NCBI RefSeq assembly: GCF_022811925.1
Contig: NZ_CP065511.1
Coordinates: 1,047,501-1,111,500, forward strand
Source of the DNA: Cytobacillus oceanisediminis
GTDB lineage: Bacteria > Bacillota > Bacilli > Bacillales > Cytobacillaceae
DNA length: 64,000 nt
Direction: 5' to 3'
Part shown: positions 1 through 7,484 of the stretch, piece after piece
Layout: each line of letters begins with the position of its first letter
How positions within the stretch are numbered: position 1 is the stretch's first letter
Program-made: the position numbers and the translations under genes
The notes under the pieces: generated by a model
What the model was told of the DNA's origin: nothing
Seen by the model: the letters and a program-made list of their open reading frames with translations, nothing else
The model's database searches: none

Positions 1-597
1 TTTTATAAACTGATGAAGAAAATGGGCGTAGATCTTGTCTATAATCATGCTGATTTCCGCCTGATGAGCAAGCGTGCCTTGGAAGAGCTGCAGCGCTATG
101 AGGAAACCAATCTGTTTTTACGCGGAATTGTGCCCTTATTGGGCTATAAAACGGCCAATGTTTACTATGACCGAAAAGAGCGGCTTGCCGGAGAAACGAA
201 GTATCCGCTGAAAAAAATGCTGGCCTTTTCCTTTGAGGGTATTACTTCTTTTTCCGTGACGCCAATCCGGATGGTATTGGCATTGGGGATCGGATCTTTT
301 TTTATCAGCTTTCTATTTGGCCTCTACTTTCTAGGTTTGCGCTATTTTGGCGAAACGGAAACCGGCTGGACATCGTTAATCGCCTCGATCTGGATGTTGG
401 GGGGGCTTCAGCTGACAGCCATTGGTCTGGTGGGGGAATATATCGGGAAAATCTATAAAGAGACAAAACGCAGACCTAAGTTTTCGATTGAAGTAGATGC
501 GTTTAATTTACCGATTTCCCGCCATTTGATTACGGACGGAGACCATGATGATGAGTTCGCGGACATTCATTTTGGAACATTATCTGAAACGAACTGA
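1..597 (+). CDS. Glycosyltransferase family 2, GtrB/DPM1-like (3' part)
   Basis: The reading frame is open from base 1, so this is the last 198 residues of a gene that starts before the window. The end of a GT2 catalytic domain is visible, with the RGIVPLLGY and AGETKYPLKK stretches typical of bactoprenol-linked glycosyltransferases. Two predicted membrane spans and a short basic tail (KETKRRPKF) follow. Such enzymes move a sugar from a nucleotide donor to undecaprenyl phosphate on the cytoplasmic face of the membrane. The next gene overlaps its end by about 50 bp and encodes a GtrA protein, the usual flippase-like partner. The sugar cannot be told from this fragment. Confidence 0.88.
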   Translation, partial: FYKLMKKMGVDLVYNHADFRLMSKRALEELQRYEETNLFLRGIVPLLGYKTANVYYDRKERLAGETKYPLKKMLAFSFEGITSFSVTPIRMVLALGIGSFFISFLFGLYFLGLRYFGETETGWTSLIASIWMLGGLQLTAIGLVGEYIGKIYKETKRRPKFSIEVDAFNLPISRHLITDGDHDDEFADIHFGTLSETN

Positions 598-988
598 TAC
601 TTTTATTCGATTTTTGCTTGTGGGAACAGTGAATACAATTGTCGGGCTATCCATGATATTTATGCTGCTGGATTTGGCGGGGCTGTCGTATTGGACTGCT
701 ACATTTCTGGGAAACAGTACGGGGGCAGCGGTCAGCTATTTCCTGAACAGATCGTTCACCTTCAGGAGCAGGGCCCGCATTCAAAGCAGTGCTGTGCGCT
801 TCATATTCATTCTGTTTTTTAGCTATATTCTTTCTTATTCCATAAGCGGCATGGCTGCAGAATTTATCCAGACTTTCACCCTTCTTGGGCATGATGTATC
901 ACCTGAAGAGCTTGCGGTTCTTTTGGGAGCGGGCATTTACACATCAACTAACTATATCGGGCAAAAATACCTCGTTTTTACTAAATAG
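545..988 (+). CDS. GtrA family membrane protein
   Basis: A 147-residue protein with four predicted membrane helices and the GtrA signature pattern: FLLVGTVNTIVG in helix 1, then NSTGAAVSYFLNRSFTF, and NYIGQKYLVF at the end. GtrA proteins are thought to help translocate undecaprenyl-phosphate-linked sugars made by a GtrB-type enzyme. The gene overlaps the upstream glycosyltransferase, so the two are probably translationally coupled. Three ATG codons lie in a row at 545, 548 and 551; the GGAG just upstream is better spaced for the second or third. A strong terminator follows about 55 bp downstream. Confidence 0.88.
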   Translation: MMMSSRTFILEHYLKRTDTFIRFLLVGTVNTIVGLSMIFMLLDLAGLSYWTATFLGNSTGAAVSYFLNRSFTFRSRARIQSSAVRFIFILFFSYILSYSISGMAAEFIQTFTLLGHDVSPEELAVLLGAGIYTSTNYIGQKYLVFTK

Positions 989-1042
989 TGAAATATGAAC
1001 TGCCAACAGAGCAGGTTTTTAGGGGAAGTTCACGGGGGAGCC

Positions 1043-1083
1043 AAATTAGTCTCACTTATTAAAGGTGAGACTAATTTTATTTA
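1043..1083 (+). terminator. Terminator of the glycosyltransferase-gtrA operon
   Basis: The perfect arms AATTAGTCTCAC and GTGAGACTAATT flank a 9-nt loop and are followed by TTTATT, a typical Rho-independent terminator. Confidence 0.85.
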
Positions 1084-1118
1084 CAGTAAATCCTGTCTGC
1101 ATTTTTCTGTTTCTTCAC

Positions 1119-1652
1119 TCATTCATTTACAAGAAAGTTATGGCAAAATAGGAGACTTTCTTTTAATTCATTACTAACCCTTTCTGAATCGTAGGCGCAA
1201 ACAGACAGGAGTTTTGTTTTGGCAACGATTAGATCAGCTTCTTTTTCAGATACCGATAATTTTTTATTGACTTCAGGTTCATCACGCCATTCGACATGAG
1301 CCCAGCTCCGGACAGCTAAATCCCGTTCTGAATAACCTTCAATTAAGTTTGGGAGATAATCGAAAATAGAATTAACGCTAAAGTCCCCCTTGGCATAATA
1401 GAAGTCATAATTATTGACGAACATTACTTTTTCCAGGCAGTTATTATTCAACTTCTCTGTGAGTCTTTTCTTAATCAATGGAGTCATTCGGTCATTTTCT
1501 ACAATGATGGAGTATTCATTTTGTTCTAAGCCGGAAATAACAAATTCAATGACATTCGAAATATACTGGTCCTGATTCTTGAAAAAATTTAATACATGTC
1601 CCTTAGTAAGGCCGTGAATTTCATGGACTTCTTTTACATGTATACTTTCCAA
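1119..1652 (-). CDS. MEDS domain protein (DcmR-like sensory domain)
   Basis: A 177-residue soluble protein covering one MEDS domain, the RecA-like fold first noted in DcmR and in some anti-sigma or kinase partners. It has the family layout: an opening HGLTKGHVLNFFKNQDQY, IVENDRMTPLIKKRL in the middle, and an R-SWAHVEWRDE stretch around residue 115. The start is TTG at 1652, preceded by GGGGTG with 5-nt spacing. No output domain is fused, so it may act as a stand-alone sensor; B. subtilis relatives have no settled role. It converges on the GtrA operon. Confidence 0.7.
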   Translation of the reverse strand: MESIHVKEVHEIHGLTKGHVLNFFKNQDQYISNVIEFVISGLEQNEYSIIVENDRMTPLIKKRLTEKLNNNCLEKVMFVNNYDFYYAKGDFSVNSIFDYLPNLIEGYSERDLAVRSWAHVEWRDEPEVNKKLSVSEKEADLIVAKTKLLSVCAYDSERVSNELKESLLFCHNFLVNE

Positions 1653-1846
1653 ATTTGCACCCCATTGGATTCTGACATTTTATGCCTGCAAATTCAGTTT
1701 ATCATACTTTGATATTGAAATGGGTTCACCAGCGAAAGAAGAAATCCCTCTTTCTAAAGCCCTGTTGAAGGATTGTAAATAAAATGCAATAGTGTTAACC
1801 TGAAACGACATAGTGTTTTTCCTATGTAAAAAGGAGCGAATACACT

Positions 1847-1999
1847 ATGCTTAGTAAGGAAGAAAACTTACTATTCATTAGAGAACTTGGACGTTTGCAG
1901 GCTGATTTTGAGAACTGCAGCGATGATCAAGTATGCAACAGCATTCATCAGGATATTCTTTTACTTCTTAAGGCGCTATCAATGACTGCTATGAAATAG
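1847..1999 (+). CDS. Small hypothetical protein, 50 residues
   Basis: A short reading frame starting with ATG at 1847, preceded by AAGGAG at the right distance and ended by TAG at 1999. The product begins MLSKEENLLFIRELGRL and is probably all helical, with two cysteines near residues 24 and 30. The stop codon sits inside the 3' arm of a Rho-independent terminator, so the transcript is very compact. I do not recognise the family. The size and helical character recall small regulators such as Spo0E-like proteins, but their SQELD motif is absent. The ribosome site and terminator make a real gene likely. Confidence 0.65.
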   Translation: MLSKEENLLFIRELGRLQADFENCSDDQVCNSIHQDILLLLKALSMTAMK

Positions 2000-2010
2000 C
2001 AGTTTTTTTA
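1985..2010 (+). terminator. Terminator overlapping a stop codon
   Basis: Arms CTGCTAT and ATAGCAG with a GAA loop are followed by TTTTTTT. The TAG stop of the 50-residue protein is part of the 3' arm. Confidence 0.85.
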
Positions 2011-2088
2011 TGCTTAATATTCGAAGTTTGTGCATGCTTTTATTTGAGGAATAGAGAAATGATGTTTTCCTTTATATGTTTTCTTGCA

Positions 2089-2225
2089 TATAATTCTGAA
2101 AAATGTTAATCTAAATAAGAATTATTTTTGTTCGGTGTAAAGGATAGTTTGAGTAAAACTTTACGTCTTGATGATCACTGAGAGCAAGGATAGTAACACA
2201 ATGTGTGTTTATACGCACAAGGAGG
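2089..2225 (+). promoter_or_regulatory. cspC promoter and long leader with a hairpin at the ribosome site
   Basis: A TATAAT box lies at 2089-2094, with a weak TTTCCT -35 element 17 bp upstream. This leaves a leader of about 130 nt before the cspC start, as is usual for cold shock genes. TGTGTG (2202-2207) can pair with CGCACA (2214-2219), placing a small hairpin directly against the AAGGAGG ribosome site at 2219-2225. Temperature-dependent folding is an inference from this layout. Confidence 0.5.
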
Positions 2226-2233
2226 CAACAAAA

Positions 2234-2434
2234 ATGGAAAATGGTAAAGTAAAATGGTTTAACAGTGAAAAAGGCTTCGGATTCATCGAACGCGAAGGTG
2301 GAGAAGACGTATTCGTTCATTTCTCAGCTATCCAAGGCGAAGGTTATAAATCTTTAGAAGAAGGTCAAGAAGTGACTTTCGATGTTGAGCAAGGTCAGCG
2401 TGGAGCTCAAGCAGCTAACGTGCGTAAAGCTTAA
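2234..2434 (+). CDS. cspC: Cold shock protein CspC-like
   Basis: A 66-residue protein spanning one cold shock domain. It carries both RNA-binding motifs, KGFGFI (RNP1) and VFVHF (RNP2), and lacks a tail. Compared from memory, the FIERE and [14 protein letters not shown] stretches are closest to B. subtilis CspC. These proteins bind single-stranded RNA or DNA and act as RNA chaperones in the cytoplasm. The start is the ATG after AAGGAGG; the frame also runs open upstream from 2168, but that part lies in the leader. It is a single-gene unit with its own terminator. Confidence 0.93.
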   Translation: MENGKVKWFNSEKGFGFIEREGGEDVFVHFSAIQGEGYKSLEEGQEVTFDVEQGQRGAQAANVRKA

Positions 2435-2455
2435 ATTTTAAAACCAAACTCAGGG

Positions 2456-2481
2456 CAGGCTCTTAATGGGCCTGTTTTTTT
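2456..2481 (+). terminator. cspC terminator
   Basis: Arms CAGGC and GCCTG with a 9-nt loop are followed by seven T residues. Confidence 0.8.
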
Positions 2482-2495
2482 GTGAAAATAAGGAA

Positions 2496-2517
2496 CCCTG
2501 CTCACGAATGAGCAGGG
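2496..2517 (-). terminator. Hairpin after the MerR regulator gene
   Basis: Perfect 8-bp arms CCCTGCTC and GAGCAGGG flank a 6-nt loop. On the minus strand the hairpin is followed by TTCCTTATTTT. It may end the regulator transcript, though the T run is interrupted. Confidence 0.5.
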
Positions 2518-2608
2518 CACATGTACACAGTAAATCAAATGGTAAACAAAGTGTATCATATTATTGTGAATTTTCCTAACAGCTTTTGAATAAAGAATCA
2601 CGGAAATC

Positions 2609-3436
2609 CTATCCCCGGGCAACCTGCATCATAATTTTAGTGACAAAATGCTCCTTATCATTCTGTACAACGGTATCATAAATGTACTCTTCAAAAACAT
2701 GCTCCCCTAAGGTTAAATGCAGCCTTTCCATCTCTGAGAAAAATCGCTTATATGTATGGCTGATGGTTTTTTCGCTCCCAACATGATAGCCGATGAGAAA
2801 ATCACCTTTTACGGCCCGAAAATACGGATGTCCTTCCTTTGGATTGGGCTGCTCGATATACAAATAGCTGTAATTGGAGTATTCCCCCTTCAGCATCTGC
2901 TCCCGCTTCGTTATAGATCCAATCGGATACCCTGAGTCAAGCTGTGAGATCTGCAATTCATTAATAAAATCCGAGATGACCTCCACAAATTCTTCATCGG
3001 ATATATTTTGGATGTTCCTGCTTAGATAGAGGGTTGCTTCCGGCAATGGCTGAAGCGTAATCCTATTAAAATCAAGTTGAGAAGCTTCTTCCATTAATCC
3101 AATTTTGGCCTCGATCATTTTCTCCTTCATTTCGATTTCCTGCCGCTTTTTTACAATCTCTTCTTTTTTCCGGTACATAATGGACAAAAAGCTTTCGGGC
3201 GATTTATTTTGCATGTACTGCTGAATATCGTTAAGAGACATGCCAAGATCCTTTAATAAATCAATCACAAAAAATAACTCTAATTGGTGAATGGAATAAT
3301 AGCGGTATCCTTTTTCGTTTTTCTTTACCGGGGACAAAATCCCAATCTGATCGTAATAAAAGATAGTCTGCTTATTAACCTTGCAAAGCTTTGCGAATTC
3401 ACCTGTCGTTAAATATTTTCCATCTTTTTTACTCAT
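2609..3436 (-). CDS. MerR family regulator, BltR/BmrR type
   Basis: A 275-residue regulator. Residues 8-77 form a MerR winged helix (TTGEFAKLCKVNKQTIFYYDQIG ... GYRYYS), about residues 78-120 a coiled coil, and 125-275 a GyrI-like effector-binding domain of the BmrR class. It is divergent from a Bmr-like multidrug pump, and the shared region holds a MerR-type promoter. By sequence character it resembles BltR more than BmrR. It is expected to sense hydrophobic or cationic drugs and to activate the pump by untwisting its promoter. Confidence 0.85.
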   Translation of the reverse strand: MSKKDGKYLTTGEFAKLCKVNKQTIFYYDQIGILSPVKKNEKGYRYYSIHQLELFFVIDLLKDLGMSLNDIQQYMQNKSPESFLSIMYRKKEEIVKKRQEIEMKEKMIEAKIGLMEEASQLDFNRITLQPLPEATLYLSRNIQNISDEEFVEVISDFINELQISQLDSGYPIGSITKREQMLKGEYSNYSYLYIEQPNPKEGHPYFRAVKGDFLIGYHVGSEKTISHTYKRFFSEMERLHLTLGEHVFEEYIYDTVVQNDKEHFVTKIMMQVARG

Positions 3437-3453
3437 TTTTTACATCACTGCCC

Positions 3454-3484
3454 TTGACTATATAGTTACTATATACACTAGGAT
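3454..3484 (+). promoter_or_regulatory. MerR-type promoter of the efflux pump gene
   Basis: TTGACT (-35, 3454-3459) and TAGGAT (-10, 3479-3484) are separated by 19 bp instead of 17. The spacer holds the inverted repeat TATATAG-TTA-CTATATA. An over-long spacer with a palindrome between the boxes is the hallmark of promoters activated by MerR proteins that distort DNA. Confidence 0.8.
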
Positions 3485-3536
3485 AAAACGTATAAATAAA
3501 TCAAGTTTTGACTGTTTTGTAAGGAGCATGATATAG

Positions 3537-4724
3537 ATGAAGACACAAAAAATCACATTGGGATTATTATTAACAAATTTATTCATAGCCTTTTTGGGAA
3601 TTGGACTGGTCATTCCTGTTCTGCCTACATTGATGAATGAATTGGGCATAACGGGCACAACCATCGGGTATTTAACAGCCGCTTTTGCATTGGCCCAGCT
3701 GATTGTTTCCCCGTTTGCAGGGAGAGCAGCCGATAAATGGGGCAGGAAGATCATGATTGTCACGGGCCTATTTATTTTCGGCTTATCAGAATTTTTATTC
3801 GGGATCGGCAAAGAGATCGAGCTGCTGTTCGTTTCCCGGATCTTAGGCGGAATTAGTGCGGCCTTTATTATGCCGGCCGTAACAGCCTTTATCGCAGATA
3901 TTACGACGACGGATACCCGTCCAAAGGCACTCGGATATATGTCAGCAGCCATCAGTACCGGATTTATTATCGGCCCTGGCATCGGCGGATTTTTAGCGGA
4001 GTTTGGAACGCGCGTGCCATTCTTCTTTGCGGGAGCACTCGGCGCACTTGCAGGAGTCCTTTCCATGATTTTATTAACTGAGCCAGAGCGCAGTGAAGAA
4101 GAAAATCAAGAAGGGGCCACAGATGGCAAGAGCGGCTTCAGACGCATAACAGAGCCAAAGTATCTCCTGGCCTTTATTCTGATCTTTATTGCGTCATTCG
4201 GGCTGGCCGCATTTGAATCATTCTTTAGCTTATTTGTGGATCACAAATTTGCCTTTAAACCATCAGATATCGCCATTGTGATCACAGGCGGAGCCATTTT
4301 CGGAGCCGTATCGCAAATCCTCCTGTTTGACCGCATGACCCGCATTTGGGGCGAAATCAAACTGATCCGCTACAGTTTAATATTATCTGGCCTGCTTGTG
4401 TTCTTAATGACTGTTGTTCATTCCTACTTCGCGATTTTACTTGTAACCTTCATTGTGTTCGTAGGGTTCGACTTATTCCGTCCGGCTGTCACTTCCTATC
4501 TTTCCAACATCGCAGGCAATGAACAAGGCTTCGTGGGCGGCATGAACTCGATGTTTACTAGCCTCGCGAATATCAGCGGCCCTATTATAGGGGGGATGCT
4601 GTTTGATATCGATATTAACTATCCTTATTATTTTGCGACGGTCATCCTGGCAGTGGGGATTGGTTTAACGCTGGTATGGAAAAAGCCTGCTGAGAAGGCA
4701 TCCAAAGTGGTGAAAGCAGTATAG
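3537..4724 (+). CDS. bmr: Multidrug efflux MFS transporter, Bmr-like
   Basis: A 395-residue, 12-helix major facilitator. Motif A is seen at about residues 60-75 (GRAADKWGRK), and the antiporter motif C region at about 140-155 (ISTGFIIGPGIGGFLAE). The sequence follows B. subtilis Bmr closely from memory, including LLTNLFIAFLGIGLVIPV at the start and GGMNSMFTS near residue 340. Bmr exports cationic dyes and fluoroquinolones in exchange for protons. The gene is divergent from a MerR regulator and has a 19-bp-spacer promoter. B. subtilis bmr instead lies beside bmrR in the same direction, so this arrangement resembles the blt locus. Confidence 0.9.
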   Translation: MKTQKITLGLLLTNLFIAFLGIGLVIPVLPTLMNELGITGTTIGYLTAAFALAQLIVSPFAGRAADKWGRKIMIVTGLFIFGLSEFLFGIGKEIELLFVSRILGGISAAFIMPAVTAFIADITTTDTRPKALGYMSAAISTGFIIGPGIGGFLAEFGTRVPFFFAGALGALAGVLSMILLTEPERSEEENQEGATDGKSGFRRITEPKYLLAFILIFIASFGLAAFESFFSLFVDHKFAFKPSDIAIVITGGAIFGAVSQILLFDRMTRIWGEIKLIRYSLILSGLLVFLMTVVHSYFAILLVTFIVFVGFDLFRPAVTSYLSNIAGNEQGFVGGMNSMFTSLANISGPIIGGMLFDIDINYPYYFATVILAVGIGLTLVWKKPAEKASKVVKAV

Positions 4725-4813
4725 AAGCTAATTAAAATACACATTCCACAAAAAAATAGAGTGCAGGATATAATAAAAGAAGTATTAATTACCTGAAAGA
4801 GAGTTGATTTATT

Positions 4814-5257
4814 GTGGATACTCAAATAACTGCGAAATTTAAAATAAATAAGCCGGCTAATGAGGTGTTTGAAGCCATAGTAGACCCAGTTAAAATCGGT
4901 CATTTCTGGTTCTCATCGAGTTCCGAAAGATGGGAGCAAGGCAAGTCCATTACAGTGAAATATGATGAATATAACGCAGAAGGCATTTTAAAAGTTTTAA
5001 AAATGGAGGAAAATAAGAAAATCGTGTTTTCATGGGGCGGAGAAACGAATGAAGAAACAGTTGTTGCCATTACACTGAATGAACCGGATCATTTAAGTAC
5101 AATCATTGAGGTGAACGAATCTGGTCTTGACGAAAATGACCCTGAAGTCGTAAGCAAAATGCTGGGACAAAAAGAAGGCTGGATTTATATGCTAACTTGC
5201 CTCAAGGGCTATTTGGAACATGGCATTAGTGATTTGAGAGCGTCATTAATCCATTAA
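4814..5257 (+). CDS. SRPBCC/AHSA1 domain protein
   Basis: A 147-residue protein with a single START-like AHSA1 fold: an N-terminal strand and helix (INKPANEVFEAIVDPVKIGHFWF), a central sheet, and a long C-terminal helix after KEGWIYMLTCLKGYLEHG. It starts with GTG at 4814. Such small proteins often bind hydrophobic ligands or Hsp90-like partners, but the ligand here cannot be inferred. It follows the pump gene by about 90 bp without a clear terminator, so it may be co-transcribed. Confidence 0.75.
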   Translation: MDTQITAKFKINKPANEVFEAIVDPVKIGHFWFSSSSERWEQGKSITVKYDEYNAEGILKVLKMEENKKIVFSWGGETNEETVVAITLNEPDHLSTIIEVNESGLDENDPEVVSKMLGQKEGWIYMLTCLKGYLEHGISDLRASLIH

Positions 5258-5328
5258 TAAGATTTCAACTCTGTTATCGACTATTAACCCAGGCGTAATG
5301 ATTGGAAGGTTCGCATGCATAAAGTAAA

Positions 5329-5357
5329 AAGAGTGAATTAAAGTCTAATTCACTCTT
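5329..5357 (-). terminator. Terminator of the 49-residue minus-strand gene
   Basis: Arms GAGTGAATTA (5331-5340) and TAATTCACTC (5346-5355) pair perfectly. On the minus strand they are followed by TTTTTACTTT. Confidence 0.8.
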
Positions 5358-5364
5358 ACCAGAA

Positions 5365-5514
5365 TTAATTTTTAGCTCCATTATCCGGGTATGGCTGACC
5401 GTACCCTTCTACTTTCCCAGCACGTTCTCTTTCATATTCTGAACCTGCACCTTGACGATTATCAACTGAGGATTTCGCTGCTTGCTTCTCTGACTTGCCG
5501 TTCTGACGTGACAA
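5365..5514 (-). CDS. Small hydrophilic protein, 49 residues
   Basis: The start is TTG at 5514, with a strong GGGAGGTG ribosome site at 5521-5528, and the gene has its own terminator. The product starts MSRQNGKSEKQAAKSS and is rich in charged, glutamine, glycine and serine residues, with no hydrophobic core. It looks like the many minor, disordered proteins found in Bacillus spores, but I cannot assign it to a named Ssp family. The ribosome site and terminator support a real gene. Confidence 0.65.
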   Translation of the reverse strand: MSRQNGKSEKQAAKSSVDNRQGAGSEYERERAGKVEGYGQPYPDNGAKN

Positions 5515-5602
5515 TATCTTCACCTCCCATACACACTTTAGATTGCTTAATAATTGTGAAACTATTCAAGGGGGGAGACAGGAATCAGGAGAGAATGTGC
5601 AA

Positions 5603-5637
5603 AACGCGTTCCTGCAAAAGCAGGAGCGTTTTTTTTT
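5603..5637 (+). terminator. Terminator-like hairpin
   Basis: TCCTGC-AAAA-GCAGGA, extended by AACGC/GCGTT, is followed by a run of T residues. No intact gene precedes it on this strand; it may be a leftover from a lost gene. Confidence 0.6.
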
Positions 5638-5745
5638 GCCAAAGGCGGTTTGAATAAAAAAGGAGAAATAATACAAAAAGGAGAAGTGATTAGGGAAGAA
5701 GGAGTGGTTTTTTTTGGCGGATTTACAAATGGTTGAATTTGATAC

Positions 5746-5774
5746 AAAACTCCTCGAAGGAACGGGGAGTTTTT
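5746..5774 (+). terminator. Terminator-like hairpin before a GNAT pseudogene
   Basis: AAACTCC and GGAGTTT pair around a 10-nt loop and are followed by TTTTT. It lies among decayed genes; the transcript it served is not visible. Confidence 0.45.
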
Positions 5775-5823
5775 GCCTGAGAAGTAAAAAGATTCGCTGG
5801 GATACATAAGCAAAAATAAGTGA

Positions 5824-6476
5824 CTGAACGAAAGGTTCGAGGAAGGACTAAAGTATATCCAGCTATTTGAAGGCAATAAGCAAGCTGGTTTTATTGAATA
5901 CACGGATGCTGCTTTTTCTTCAAGAGTCGTCTACGCAGACAATTATCTGGTCATTCATTGTCTATGGGTAAGCGAAACACTGGAAAAGGATACGGCACTC
6001 AATTGATAAACAGATGTCTGCAGGATGCAAGGAATAATGCTAAGCAGGGTGTCATTGTGGTGACAAATCCCGATACCTCATGGACACCGGGCAAGGACAT
6101 TTTTTTGAAGAATGGATTTCAATTGGCAGATACGGCACCTTTTCAATTCGAGCTGCTTGTGTATCAGTTTGAACAGAGTTCCTCAATGCCTTTCTTTCCA
6201 GCAGATTGGGATGAAAGAATAAGTAAATTCGACGACCTGACAATCATGCGCTCTTTTCAATGCCCATACGTTGACATCGCTGCAGAAAACATAATCACAT
6301 CAGCAAATAAATTAGGCATCCCTCTCAAAATAATCGATTTTAAGCACAGAGAAGAATTAATGGAGTTATCTCCAACTCCTTATGGTGTGTTTTCGGTTAT
6401 TTATAAAAAGAAGCTTATTTCCTTTCATAGACTGACTGTTCATTCGGCAGTGAAGCGGCTGAAGGGAATTATGTAA
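5824..6476 (+). pseudogene. GNAT acetyltransferase remnant (5' truncated, frameshifted)
   Basis: Two frames together make a GNAT protein with a C-terminal YoaP-like domain. The first runs from 5824 and reads LNERFEEGLKYIQLFEGN through to HCLWVS. The second, open from 5958, continues with the acetyl-CoA loop TGKGYGTQL and on to the stop at 6476. The join is near 5974: adding one G to AGCGAAAC would restore V-S-G-N-T-G-K-G. The N-terminal start is also missing, because an in-frame TGA precedes the homology. The gene therefore has at least two lesions and is probably inactive, although a 172-residue frame from 5958 remains open. Confidence 0.75.
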
Positions 6477-6603
6477 AAAGAACATTGTGAGCATCTGTAT
6501 ACAAACAGCTAGGTACCTAAACCTGTTAGCTGGCTAAAAGGCAGGATTTATATGAACAGCAAATAATTGTAAATATAATACAAATTCACAAGGGGATGGA
6601 TAT

Positions 6604-6723
6604 ATGAATAAGCCGTTGCTAAAAGGTGTGGAAGGAATATTTATTCCGGTTAAAGACCCGGAGCTTTCTGCAAAATGGTATAAAGAAATACTTGGATTTC
6701 AGCTTGATTTAATAGTGGCATAA
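6604..6723 (+). pseudogene. Truncated glyoxalase/VOC family fragment
   Basis: A 39-residue frame with a good ribosome site (AAGGGGATGG) reads MNKPLLKGVEGIFIPVKDPE followed by SAKWYKEILGFQLDL, then stops. This is the start of a VOC (glyoxalase/bleomycin-resistance) fold, where the full protein would be about 120 residues. The rest is absent, so it is a deletion remnant in the same decayed patch as the GNAT pseudogene. Confidence 0.7.
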
Positions 6724-6752
6724 TAGATTAATCAGTATTTAAATGGCCATTC

Positions 6753-6778
6753 AAAAAAAGGCTGCCGGTACGGCAGCC
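6753..6778 (-). terminator. Terminator of the Ena-like gene
   Basis: GGCTGCCG and CGGCAGCC pair around a 3-nt loop. On the minus strand the hairpin is followed by seven T residues. Confidence 0.85.
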
Positions 6779-6788
6779 GAAATAGAGG

Positions 6789-7163
6789 CTAAGCTTCAAA
6801 CGTAAAGGTGACTTTATATTTAAATATACCTGTATATTCCTGTCCGCCAGCTAGTGGAAATAAAGCAATTTCTCGAATATCATTAAAAATAAAAGTAGCG
6901 CTGTCTCCTGGTGGGACGTTTAAATTCATGCTTGGCCCGCTGTTGAAAACAATTAAAGCATTGAATCCAACCCCATTTGTGCTTTCAAATGAACCAATCA
7001 TCGTCACGTCTATCTCCGGATCTGCAATAAATACGATATTTCCAGTTGTGCTGCTGGTGCCAGAAACAGGAACACAATTTGAAAAAGTTAAACTTTGATC
7101 ATTTTCAGTAAGGGGGCGTGGAGGGCAATTATCATCACATCCGTTTTTATTAGAACTCATCAT
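6789..7163 (-). CDS. Beta-rich protein, possible endospore appendage (Ena/DUF3992-like) subunit
   Basis: A 124-residue protein with a short cysteine-bearing N-terminal segment (NGCDDNCPPRP, then SNCVPVSG). It is followed by an apparently all-beta domain with V-PPGDSATFIF near residue 85 and a closing EYTGIFKYKVTFTF. This layout (flexible Cys N-terminus, jelly-roll, P-G-x-S turn) resembles the S-Ena endospore appendage subunits of Bacillus cereus, compared from memory. The start at 7163 is set by AGGAGG at 7172-7177; the frame continues upstream but would swallow that ribosome site. A weak CATA-N3-TA box upstream could be a sporulation promoter. The family call is tentative. Confidence 0.5.
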   Translation of the reverse strand: MMSSNKNGCDDNCPPRPLTENDQSLTFSNCVPVSGTSSTTGNIVFIADPEIDVTMIGSFESTNGVGFNALIVFNSGPSMNLNVPPGDSATFIFNDIREIALFPLAGGQEYTGIFKYKVTFTFEA

Positions 7164-7280
7164 TATTATTTCCTCCTTTCTCATAGAGTGTTTTTTACTC
7201 TATTAAGCTATGATAAAAGGGAGAAAACGCTTGGACAAAGATTATGGTATAAAGATACATTTTGCTCTTATATAATTATG

Positions 7281-7300
7281 ATGCTGCTTGCAGCATTTTA
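7281..7300 (+). repeat. Short perfect inverted repeat
   Basis: ATGCTGC-TT-GCAGCAT followed by TTTAAT. It is terminator-like, but no gene is recognised before it. Confidence 0.45.
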
Positions 7301-7360
7301 ATAGGATTAATCGTTAGCTGGCTTTTCAGGTACATATATGCTATGTTGTAAACATATAGT

Positions 7361-7396
7361 AGACCTTTCTTTGTAAACGGGAAAGGTCTGCTTTTT
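7361..7396 (+). terminator. Terminator-like hairpin upstream of the GreA-domain gene
   Basis: AGACCTTTC and GAAAGGTCT pair around an 11-nt loop and are followed by GCTTTTTAT. It sits about 90 bp before the next start codon, so it may be a leader attenuator or end an unrecognised short transcript. Confidence 0.55.
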
Positions 7397-7484
7397 ATAT
7401 ATTCAAAAGAAGGATGGTGCAAGGAAATGACAGTAGAATTGAAGTTTTGCAAGGTGTTTAATCCCAGCAGGGGGGTTATCTACT

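Noticed and set aside
3458..4066. Long antisense frame opposite the bmr-like gene (and many similar ones opposite other genes)
   Set aside because: Proline/alanine/serine-rich shadow translations of conserved membrane proteins, with no ribosome sites.
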